64,000 nt of DNA. Source: Nephromyces sp. MM_2019. Taxonomy: Eukaryota; Apicomplexa; Aconoidasida; Nephromycida. A program made the translations under genes and the position numbers. Each line of letters begins with the position of its first letter. Position 1 is the first letter of the stretch. The DNA lies in NCBI GenBank assembly GCA_015657535.1, contig JADHZB010000935.1:16303-80302 (forward strand), given 5' to 3'. Of the stretch, positions 54,160 through 64,000 are shown one piece after another. The notes under the pieces are model-generated. The model saw only the letters and a program-made list of their open reading frames with translations, did not search any database and was not told the DNA's origin.

Positions 54160-55871
54160 ATGGAATCGCATGCCTTTTCACATCCACAGCCTTATACAAA
54201 GGCACCAACTTACATGGATGCTTCACAGTACTCATATCAGAACCCTGGCTCTTTTCAAAGCGTAAACGGGAAAATGTATTTTTTCCCAGCCATTGTCCAG
54301 GTATTGCTTATTCTTGATAAGATAGATTACCCAATAGTTTTTAGAATACTAAGATGATCAATACTTTTAAAATCTTCAATTTATAGACGCCCCCAGAGTT
54401 TAACAAAGCTCAAGGTTCTCCTTACCCGATTGACTGGAAATTTGAAAATGAGGCCAAAAGGGAACAATTTTACCCACAAAAACCCCAAACTATGATGTCA
54501 GGTGCACAAATGTATCATGCAACCGGATTTACAAATACTGCTCCATCTGGAAAACCAGATTTTATTGAAGCAATCCCACCAAGCACCCTTGGTGATCTCT
54601 CTGTCCATTTTACGGATCCTAGGCTTAATCAGGAAACTACCATTCAATACGATCACGTAACAACCAGAGAAGGAGAAGAAGCTCCTACTTATCCTGTAGA
54701 TTTCAAGGGATATATTCCTGGTCAAGCCGGATATCAAGGAAAAGGCACCATGAACATGGAACATGCACCCAACGCTTACGCTACTCAAATGACTGCTATG
54801 TCTCATTATGGTCCCCCTCCAAACCAATACACAATGGCTCCACAACCCACTTATGCAATGGCTCCACAAACCACCTACGCAATGCCTCCACCAACAACCT
54901 ACACCATGCCTCCCACCACTTTCAACCAATCCCATTTTATGACCTCAGTAAATCATATGAACAACCCTATGCAAAAATTCCCTTCAATTCAAACTTCAGC
55001 ATTTGCAAGCCAATACATGCCTTCTATACCAAACGTTGTTCAACATGAGAGGGAAGTAGTACACTATGTACCCAGAATCGAGACTAAAGTTGTCGAAAGA
55101 GAGGTCTATGTTCCTGGTGATCAGAAAATATTCGTTCCACAACCTTTTAATGCTGATACTTATGTCATTGTACCTAAATATGAGGATGTTGAAGTGAAAT
55201 TTGTAGTATCTGAAGCTGTTGTACCCGAAATTCATGAATCAGAAGATGTAATTGAAGTTGAGGTTTCCAAGTATGAACCTGATATTCAATATGTGGATAT
55301 ATACGTACCCAGACCTATTGCTATCCCAATTAAGGCCACTGGAGAATATGAACAATTTGAAACTCCAAGCAAAAAGGTTTCTCAGGAAGAATTCCAATAT
55401 TCAATGGAAGGCATCAACCCACATCTAAGGGAAATTGAAAACTATAACATGGCAAATGAAAACATTTTCAAGAAATACATGGAAAATGCTCAAGAAATCG
55501 CTGCTGCTCATCATTTTGAACCACCTGAGCCAATGTTCTACAATAATACTCCATCAATTGAAAATGAACCTGCAAATACAAGTATGGAATACTCTGCATC
55601 TGAAGAAAAGATGGAAGATACTTTTGAATATAAACAAGAAGCCGCTGCCGAAGAAGATGAGGATGAAAATCAACAATATGAAGATTATGAAGAACAAGAT
55701 GAAGAAGAACAAGAACAAGTTGAGGACGAAGAAGAAATGGAAGAAGAAGATGATGACCAGGAGGAACAGCAAACGCAAGCCGCTGAACAAAGTGCTGAAG
55801 CCGAAGCAAACTCATCAGAAGCAACTGAAAATCAGGGTGAATCAGCCAAGGCTCAAGCAGAAACTGCTTAA
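54160..55871 (+). CDS. Alveolin (inner membrane complex protein, 541 aa)
   Basis: Component of the subpellicular network beneath the alveoli, giving the cell shape and strength. Two exons: 54160-54300 and 54387-55871. The alveolin core lies at ~270-364, with the typical alternating charged/valine-proline pattern: HYVPRIETKVVEREVYVPG, IVPKYEDVEVKFVVSE, IQYVDIYVPRPIAIPIK. The N-terminal third is Tyr/Pro/Met-rich with short repeats (TYAMAP, TYAMPP, TYTMPP at ~200-225). The C-terminal tail (~453-510) is almost pure Glu/Asp/Gln, followed by an Ala/Glu-rich end. The antisense frames across the acidic tail are compositional shadows. Which named IMC/ALV member it corresponds to cannot be told from sequence alone. 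Confidence 0.93.
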
Positions 55872-57314
55872 TTTCAAATCATTACAATCACCCCAAATCA
55901 CTCGTTTACGAGCATTACTTCGTGTTAATTTTTTTTTTCTATAACTTATATGAGAGCTTCACTTTGCTATTTAAATACTTGCTTGTTAATATGTCGGTAG
56001 TTTATTTGAATTTTTTCTTTTCTAGACGACATAATAAAAATTTGTGTAACATTAGTTTCGATTTGAGTTAGTATTTGTGTCTATTTGAGCATCACACTTG
56101 AGGATGTTGTGGGATACCCTGGTTGGTTAACCAATACTAAGCTAAATTATTTTTGATTATGAATATTCTTTACTATATGATATGTTAATTTATTTAAGGC
56201 CAAAAAATAATTCCCTTTATGCATTTTCCATTTTTACTGGTGATAAATTTTTGATTCATTTTATAATTCTTGCTATTTTACTGATATTATTATCTTTTTT
56301 AGACTTGATTTTTTTTTTCTTTAGTTGAAATTTTTAGTTGAAATTTTTCTTAATTTCATCATGTCAAATCTTATTTTAGTACAATTAAATTAAGTATTAG
56401 CAATATGAAAAATTATATTACATTTGATAATTGTTGAAAATAATTTTGACTTGAAATGAATCTCAAGTTTAATCACAGCCTATTCGGTGATATAAATCGA
56501 TAGAAATGCATGATTTATTTTTTATCAAGTCTAGCTTTTGTAAAAAAGCATGAAATTAAAATTACGAGGTGATAACTATACTATAATATTATTAATATAT
56601 TTATTCCTTTAATTTTTCGCAACAATAAACTTGTATCTTCAAAACTTTGAATTTTAACATTTAAGTAGATTTATTTCATGCTAAGTTTAAACAGTTAGTG
56701 CGAGAAATATGTGATTGAGGAAATATGAAAGTTGTATATTAAATTGTTATAAAATGAAATTTAGAAAACTTCACTAATGTTAACAAGGTAACAAATAAAA
56801 GATTCTGGGATAGTCTAGTTAGAAGCGTATTAAACAATACGAGAGTAACAAGAAACAGTCATTATCAACAACAAAATCTAAGTCTGTTTAAAATAAAGGC
56901 AGTTTGTGTATATAAATCACGAAAATGTTTAATTAATTAGTTGAACTCTCCTAAAACTTAAATATACTTGGTTTAGGTTACATCATTGAAGCAAATTACA
57001 TTTTCATAAAATTCAAGCACAGTTGTGAATATATATGATAATGCACACTTGGGTATGTTTTACAAAAGTGTGCACACTCTCTCAGGTACATGTTTATAAA
57101 AATAGTAAACACGATTTAGGTGCTTGTGTAAAAATATATAAACAGTTAGCCATGCTGGATATAAGAATCAAGTAAATTGGATATGTACCTAAATTGTTGC
57201 AAAAATCTTTCTAAATCTTACACTCATCTGATTTTTGACAAGTAAAGTTTTGCTTATAATTTCTTTGGTGTATAAAAAGCTTATTTAATTTAAATTGTTT
57301 TTAACGTAATCAAA
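55872..57314. other. 1.4 kb intergenic region, no gene seen
   Basis: AT-rich. TAGTTGAAATTTT is repeated in tandem at 56322-56347. No coding signal was recognised. Confidence 0.4.
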
Positions 57315-60199
57315 ATGGCATATATGTTAACCGATGCAACTAAAAACAAATTAATTAACTATTTAATAAACAACACAAAAGAATGGGATAAAAGGTGTGT
57401 GTGTTAATAGTCTAAATTAATGTCCTATATGTGTTATTAATTTTACTTTTTATTGCTCAAAATCAATAGTTTATTTGTATATGATGAAAATAAATTGCTA
57501 TTTGTGTTTTAAAATTTGTATTTAATGTGTGTACCTATTTTACAAATAATATAATATTTATTTGTATCTGCTTAACAAATTACACAACATTTGTGTGTAC
57601 TAGTTTTATAATAAATTATAAACTGTAGCTGTATATGAAAAGCATAATTTATGTCTATTGTGTGTTTGAATTAAAAATTTTAGAGCATGTATTAATATAT
57701 GAAATATTATAACCTTAACTTAATATTAAATCTGCAGGCGTAGTCTAATTGGGATCAGCTCGTTGTTATTTGATACACATTTGATTAATTCGATTTTCTC
57801 AGAGTCAATCATTCCATCATATATAATAAGTAAATTTATACAATTTTATATAGATTTCCCAAACATAGTTACACATAACACAATTCAATAGAAATAAAAA
57901 TTTTCTCTCGGAGTTCAATATGTGCGTGTTACCTGTGTATATAAAGTAACTTATCTATGTTTTGCTTTAGATTCTTTTAAACTTAATTTTATTGTGTGAT
58001 TAATTAATTTTTTTGTATGTATTTATGTTATCTAAGTGAGAGACATATACATATTCTAGCTCACTAAGATAATTTTTGGCAAATAATCAATTTGTATGTG
58101 GAACATATGGTATTTCTACAAAATATAAAAATATATGTGTGTGTGTGTTTAGTTGAATATAGGTGTATTTATATAATCTTTATATTTATATATATATATA
58201 TTTGTATATTCATTCACAGTAGACGAAGCTATAGAAAATAATCAATATTTTGAAAATATTTTCAGAAATTCAATTTCTGAAATAAAAAAATTCTCTGAAT
58301 TAAAATCAGCGTACGTTGGGCTTGGTGATAATCGGTCTGAATTAGCTTAATATTCATAATTTTACACATTTAACTTGTTTTTTTTTATGTAAATTTTATT
58401 AATACTTCTAAGTGTAAATCAATGTTCGTATGATGTGATGTGTATATATATTAATACTGCTGTAATGTGTAAATTCTTTCTTTTGAAATGCATAAAATAG
58501 TCCTACTTTTTGTGTTTCTGTAAAGGAGGTATGATCAATCTGGAAGAGGAGACTACATATTTTGGCTCAGATCCAAGAATTTACAAAACAATCCAAATTT
58601 GGCAAAGCTAACAAGTCGGTAAATACTAAAATTATATGTGTATGTTTATATGATGTATATGATTTACGTGCTTATAAAACGTTTTAGGAAAATATTTAAG
58701 TAAATAAAATAAATCATAGTCAATTAAATAACTAAATAACTAATTAAATATATATATATATACTTTATAGGGTGAATGATTTAATTTCTGCAATTGTTTC
58801 TACTGCAAAGCAAAGTAAAAACTTCAATTTGGAACTGAGAGAAACACAATTGGCATATTTCCCACGTATATACATATATATATATATAGATAATTGCACG
58901 CATTTATATATATAGACACAAATATTCACGCATGTATTTAGTTTAAAATTTTTACATTTGAATAAATTTACACACATTTAAACATATATGTAAACACAAA
59001 TTTTATTATTATTGTTTTTTGTATTTTTAGCAAATGGCTCATGCTTTATAAAGCATAAGGATACAAAAAGTAGTAAGATAATCCAAATAAGCTTGCTTTA
59101 CGTATGAATGTGTATAAAATAAAATAGCTATGAATAATGTGTGTATAAAGCAGTGTAAGTGTGTGAGTATTGGACAATCAAAACTTGTAGCAAAATCTAA
59201 ATACTAAATAATGCAAATCATGTGTGTACTAAAAACATGTATAGATTGAATTTTTGCAATTTAATGTAAAGGGTCTAAATCATGCTAATTAACGCGTAGA
59301 TTCTAAGTAGCGAGTATATCTTAGTTGTGTATTTTGAAACATGTATCATTAACAATGTGTATATTCATTTAGAAATTAGTTAATGAACATAAATTAGTTT
59401 AAACTATTGTATTTTTAGATCAAACACCTTCAAGATACATAACTATGATTCTTTATCTTAATTATAATTGGACTAAAGAGGTAAATTGTTATTTATTTTT
59501 ATAAACATCTAAATTATGTTATTATAAGTGAATTTGTGTTAAGATAAAAATGTGTGTAAAATTATCACTAATTTTTGCATAAAAATTCAAGCAAGGTGGC
59601 CAATTAAGAATCACGGATGGTGATGAAATACTAGATATCCCACCTATTGAAAACCGGTACACTTGCAACACGCATAAATATGTGCTTGTATGTATTAAAC
59701 TATTAATTCAGAGCATTGACACAAGTATATTTAAATAATAGATTTCACCCACATATAAATACTCACCTATTAGATACTTACAAACACGTACACATAGGTT
59801 AACATACACATACACACACGCATACACAATTATAGTCAATAGCAAAGCACAACTACGCTGTAACTCTTACACACACAAGCACATTTGTTTAATAAACTTA
59901 CATCCATATATTAGTACACATAGGTAAACACACAAACACAGACCTGAATAGACAACACTCACAAAAAACACCCTCAAACACCTAACCACCCTCGAACACA
60001 CACCTTGATACACACATACACCCTTGCACACACACACAACACTCATACACAGGAACACAAACAAACATATAAACATACCAATTTGATTTATGTGTGTAAA
60101 TATAGCTTAGTAATATTCCGAAGTGATTTACTATTACACGAGGTGTTACCAAACTTTGGTGATCGGTTTGCAATAACATTTTGGATTTGGAAAACTTAA
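57315..60199 (+). CDS. Prolyl 4-hydroxylase, PHD2/PhyA type (2OG-Fe(II) oxygenase, 237 aa)
   Basis: Iron- and 2-oxoglutarate-dependent oxygenase that hydroxylates a proline, using O2. Nine exons in phase: 57315-57394, 57738-57829, 58220-58310, 58526-58618, 58771-58865, 59031-59072, 59419-59480, 59592-59656 and 60106-60199, giving exactly 238 codons. Iron ligands are visible as H159-x-D161 (FIKHKD) and distal H218 (LLHEVLP); R227 (GDRFAITFW) would bind 2-oxoglutarate. GDYIFWLRSK, RYITMILYLN and GGQLRI match the EGLN/PHD2 and protist PhyA core better than collagen-type enzymes. In Dictyostelium and Toxoplasma, PhyA modifies Skp1 and links oxygen to ubiquitin ligase activity; that substrate is inference here. 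No signal peptide, so cytosolic/nuclear. Introns carry GT, CA and TA repeats. Confidence 0.88.
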
Positions 60200-60376
60200 A
60201 AAAGTCCTTTAAACATTTTCTAAAAATTAATTAAAAAAATAAAAAACAAAAAAACAAAAAATTTTGATGTGTGTACATACACCTACTTATCAATACTAGT
60301 CTGCAAAACAATCTATCATTTACTATGTTTAATATATAAATACTAATAGTTGAATATTCCTACATATATATTTGGA

Positions 60377-60670
60377 AACTGAGTATTGCATGTGTTATAG
60401 CTGAACAGTGCATGAATTGAGCAATATGTGTGTGATAATTGAGTAATTTGTGTGTGATAATTGATAATATGTGTAAGATAATTGATTAGTATGTGTATAT
60501 GGATTGAGTAGGATGCATTATGTAAGAATTGAGTAGGGTGCATGCGTGAGGATTAAGCAAGGTGTGTGTATAATAACTTAGTAGTATGTGTGTAATAACT
60601 AAATAGTGCATGTATGAGAATTGAGCAGTGTGTGTGTGATAGTTGAGTGTATATGTGAGGATTGGATCGT
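60377..60670. repeat. Degenerate ~22-bp minisatellite
   Basis: About 12-13 diverged copies of a unit near ATTGAGTAATGTGTGTGATA, each 19-25 bp, in head-to-tail order. The ATTGA and the GTGTG blocks recur in nearly all copies while spacing drifts. It sits ~180 bp past the hydroxylase stop. Confidence 0.75.
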
Positions 60671-61019
60671 ATAAGTATATACTGATATGTGTGTGTGTTT
60701 GTTTATTTTTTATAATTGAAGAGCGTGCATTTAGAATGTATCTAAATGAATGTTTTAGTTTGAGGGTGCGTTTGATGATTTTGGTTATATTTGACTGTGT
60801 AAACTTGAGAACAATTTAGGCATAAGTAAGTTAAATAATTTTAACACAAAATATCATCAACATTTTAAATTCAATATTCTCTCAACACTTCACAATTATA
60901 ACACACTCACACGACAACCTTGCATAGACCCAAATAAATAATTTATTGAATATATACGTATTATATGTTTGGAAGGCTTTAAATATTTGTTAGCCTTCTT
61001 CACCATAGATCTACTTAAA

Positions 61020-63000
61020 CACAAAAATACATAAATTTACACACTAAAACACACCAATACACCCACAAACATATACTACTCCAAGCTCCTTTATATATAT
61101 ATGTATTTGCATGCACTCACACATAGCTAAACTAAATCTAAGGATATGTATAACACATGCACAAGCATATACATATTCATACAACTAGCACACACACATT
61201 GCTAGGTTATACTCATACCAAAAAAGTACCCTCACACATACACCAAAAATCACCCTCCACAATCCAAAGCCTCCAACATATTTACACAAAAAGGCTCGTA
61301 AGCCTAGTTTAACACACATACATACATACACACACACGCATACATAGACCAACAAAAACAGACACAGACATACCTATATAATACACACACACACACAAAC
61401 AAACACACACATTCACAAATACAACCTTAAATATCCATATACCTACACATATAAACCTTCCAATAAAAATCTCTTTAACATAATTTTGAATTATCTCTCT
61501 TCAAATATCATACATATCTACACACACATTAAAAAATTGTAAATTGTAAAGCTACACACAGATATCAAATTTCCAAATTGTTAACCTATACACACACATT
61601 GATCATTTTCTTATTTACACATTTTTTTTTAAAACCTAAACCAAAAAATTCATAAACAAAAATAAATTGATATATGGTGCAGTAAAACCATCAACAATTA
61701 TTTGATAAAAACATCAAATAAACTGTAACCTATAAGTATGTCTGTTTATATCTCTATAATTATTATATATATACTCGAAAATTATCAAATCATATACTGT
61801 CTTACACATTTTCTTCAATCATTTGTTAAGGGTGATCTTCTACATATATACACACACACACAATTACACAACCACACACACACACCATTACGCAACTAAA
61901 CACACACACCAATTTTACAACTTCGCTCATTTTAAACCACTCCAACTCTACACACACACATTGTTACACAACCCTATAAACACTTTAATTTTACACACAC
62001 ACAAAACTATACACCAATCCAGCCTCACAACAGCACATTATCCACACACATGATTATAATATACCCATGATTTTACATACAATATTTTAAACTTGAAAAC
62101 TTAGATAATTATAGTTTGGTATCTTCAAGAAAATGTGGATACCTACACACATCTAAGTATACACACATTTAGATGCTCATACATTTAAACACAAATACAA
62201 ATACACACACATACACTTATGCATATACTTACATATACACACACATACATATACAAACACCTATACATATAACTACACATACACATACACTCACACACAC
62301 ACATAAAGATGTGTCTATTTACATAAACTTATACACACACACATACATAAACATATACACATACACACAAACATACATGCACACACACACATATAGATAT
62401 AGCCACACACTAAAACATTTTTTTCAAGTAAATGAGAACACATGTTATATGTGTGTAAATACACACTTAGATAACCCTATCTATGTATATAAACATTGAT
62501 TATATTTGATTTAAACACACCATATATATATATACACACAATTTTTCAACTAATATTTTTTTTACACATCTATAATAACACATTACAAGTACAAATATAA
62601 AACATCAATTCACACATATACTTGTTGCCACAAACTAACACATATTTAATATTCATGCAATCACTAACAATCTCAGCTCATTTTACACACTATTTTATCT
62701 ACAGGGAAATAAGTACAGACAGACATACGAACTCATATATCCCTATATGAACACACACAGAATCAGATTAATCAATTGTAATACACACACACACACATAT
62801 ATATACTCTTTAACTATTATTAAATAAAACAGATCAAGCTCATTGATTTATTATATACATACACGCACACACACACAAAGACAAATATATATATTTTTGC
62901 AAACATACAGATAACTTCATCTTGGTTGTGATACACACAAACATCCGCACACATCTACACACATTGATTATTGCACACCCCCCCCCTAATCTCATGATGT
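61020..63000. repeat. CA-rich simple-repeat domain
   Basis: Top strand dominated by ACACACAC and CATACACA units for ~2 kb, with a C tract at ~62978-62987. It switches strand polarity relative to the GT-rich 60.4-60.7 kb block. Confidence 0.7.
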
Positions 63001-63072
63001 ATAGGCATATATAAATACACTATAAATATATTTTTTTAGTACGTTTATGTGTGTGTGTGTACAAAAAAAAAA

Positions 63073-64000
63073 ATGGAAAATTCAATACCGGATTCGGATG
63101 AGGTATTGGATACAATCTTACCAGAAGATTACACACTTGAGTTAATACACACACACAGTATAAGTAGTGTGTTAAAGGAGAGGATATCTGCATTTACAGC
63201 ACTACGATATCAATTTGTAAAATTAGGTAAATCTACACACATACACACAGACATATCAACACTCCATGAAACATATGAACATCAATTTACAAAATTTATG
63301 AGGGAGAGCAATGTAGCAGCACAAACTAAAGCTACAGAGGCGTTTTATGCATATTTAGATAGTTATCCAATTTACACACTACAGTCTAAAGAAAACAAAC
63401 ACAAATGTGAAATAATTATGGAAATTTTAGTGGATATACACTCAATTTTACTCAATAAATTAGCTATATCTGTTAAAGGTTATGAGCTTGTTTTAGAGGT
63501 ATTTTCCGTGGCTATTGAAGGGATTGGTTCTTACACACACACTGAATATACAGACAAGAAAAATATTGAAGTTATTTTTGATCTATTAAGACACACACTG
63601 GCTGAAAAATTAGCTACTGCAAAAAATAAAGTAAATATGATTAAAGGTACACACCTTAAAACAGCCTCTTCTATATTAGGTATGATGAAACGCCTATTTA
63701 TGGATTTTGGTGTGTGTGTGTGTAATTTGAGAGAATTTTTAAGTGAAATTATTAAATTTCAAGAAATGACTGATAAAACAGCCCGTGAACATTTTTATGG
63801 CTTACTCGTTGAAATTGTCAAACACACACAAATCAAAGATTTCACTGAATCTATTCTCAGTGAACTACAACCCCAACAACAGGTGTGTGTGTGTGTGTGT
63901 AGTGAGAGAGGGGTGTGTGTAGTGAGAGGGGTGTGTTTAGGGAGAGGGGTGTGTTTAGGGAGAGGGGTGTGTGTAGTGAGAGGGGTGTGTGTAGTGAGAG
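63073..64000 (+). CDS. XMAP215/CKAP5-family TOG-domain protein (5' part, runs off window)
   Basis: Microtubule polymerase/regulator; TOG domains are HEAT-like and bind tubulin. The visible 270 residues form one TOG1-like domain: LPEDYTLELI near the start, then FTKFMRESNVAAQTKATEAF and LLNKLAISVKGYELVLEVF, matching the helix pairs of XMAP215 TOG1 (compare SNAVAQEKGLEAL and TKEKALEALL). The frame is open from ATG 63073 to the window edge. After PQQQ (63880-63882) it enters a GT repeat and an 18-bp minisatellite: this is either an intron with donor CAG|GTGTG or an in-frame Val/Cys/Gly/Arg repeat. CA/GT microsatellite codes loop residues inside the domain (HTHS, THIHT, SYTHT, GVCVCN). Confidence 0.78.
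   Translation, partial: MENSIPDSDEVLDTILPEDYTLELIHTHSISSVLKERISAFTALRYQFVKLGKSTHIHTDISTLHETYEHQFTKFMRESNVAAQTKATEAFYAYLDSYPIYTLQSKENKHKCEIIMEILVDIHSILLNKLAISVKGYELVLEVFSVAIEGIGSYTHTEYTDKKNIEVIFDLLRHTLAEKLATAKNKVNMIKGTHLKTASSILGMMKRLFMDFGVCVCNLREFLSEIIKFQEMTDKTAREHFYGLLVEIVKHTQIKDFTESILSELQPQQQVCVCVCSERGVCVVRGVCLGRGVCLGRGVCVVRGVCVVR
63883..64000. repeat. (GT)9 followed by 18-bp minisatellite
   Basis: Nine GT units, then 18-bp units of the form GTGTGTGTAGTGAGAGGG and the variant GTGTGTTTAGGGAGAGGG, about five to six copies, continuing past the window edge. The length is a multiple of three, and the frame from the TOG exon stays open through it. Confidence 0.85.

Larger units (their letters stand above)
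60200..63072. other. 2.9 kb repeat-rich intergenic region
   Basis: No gene recognised. The left part holds a degenerate 22-bp minisatellite with a GT-rich top strand; the right part is CA-rich almost throughout. Frames such as 61823-62053 and 62173-62499 are translated (CA)n, alternating Thr/His, and were not called. Confidence 0.6.

Noticed and set aside
55468..55824. Leu/Phe-rich antisense frames across the alveolin tail
   Set aside because: Reverse complement of a Glu-rich tract produces Leu/Phe-rich frames; no independent support.
61823..62499. His/Thr-rich frames
   Set aside because: Alternating Thr-His comes directly from (CA)n; not a protein family.
63940..63964. TTTAGGG repeats as a telomere at the window edge
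   Set aside because: They are variants inside an 18-bp minisatellite interspersed with GTGTG, not a continuous heptamer array.
1..64000. tRNA or rRNA genes
   Set aside because: Scanning for TTCGA/GTTCNA B-box-like words found only coding or random contexts; no cloverleaf could be drawn.

Overview
This 64 kb window is AT-rich eukaryotic nuclear DNA, almost certainly from an apicomplexan (or very close myzozoan). The assignment rests on three genes together: an alveolin (inner membrane complex) protein at 54160-55871, a protein with five AP2 domains at 17128-19968, and a beta-alpha fused NAD(P) transhydrogenase at 3224-8544. The genes are intron-rich, and intergenic DNA is full of CA/GT and TA microsatellites. 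I could not identify the genus.

Layout: 0-14.2 kb is dense and holds a disordered hypothetical protein (-), the transhydrogenase (+, about 30 tiny exons), a gamma-tubulin complex protein (-) and a Yos1/IER3IP1-like ER-Golgi protein (-). 14.2-29 kb is sparse and holds the intronless five-AP2 regulator (-), a 5.2 kb gap with a G-quadruplex candidate, and a La-motif RNA-binding protein (+). 29-51.5 kb holds an NADK2-type mitochondrial NAD kinase (+), a 20-exon Sen1/senataxin-type helicase (+), an alpha/beta hydrolase (-), and a 901-residue protein with two S1 domains and an apicoplast-style leader (+). 51.5-64 kb holds the alveolin (+), a 237-residue PHD2/PhyA-type prolyl 4-hydroxylase (+), a repeat-rich stretch, and the start of an XMAP215-like TOG protein (+) that runs off the right edge.

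Most gene models were assembled by hand from GT-AG junctions. Reading phase was checked across every junction for NADK2, the helicase, the S1 protein, the hydroxylase and La, and for the first ~22 exons of the transhydrogenase. Functional themes: NADPH supply (transhydrogenase, NADK2), microtubules and pellicle (GCP, TOG, alveolin), RNA metabolism (La, Sen1, S1) and transcription (AP2). No tRNA, rRNA, CRISPR or transposon was recognised.

The most unusual signals are: the narrow intron size class in the transhydrogenase; CA/GT microsatellite that has spread into exons and 5' splice sites, most clearly in the TOG gene; an in-frame 18-bp minisatellite at the window edge; and a 22-bp degenerate minisatellite beyond the hydroxylase.
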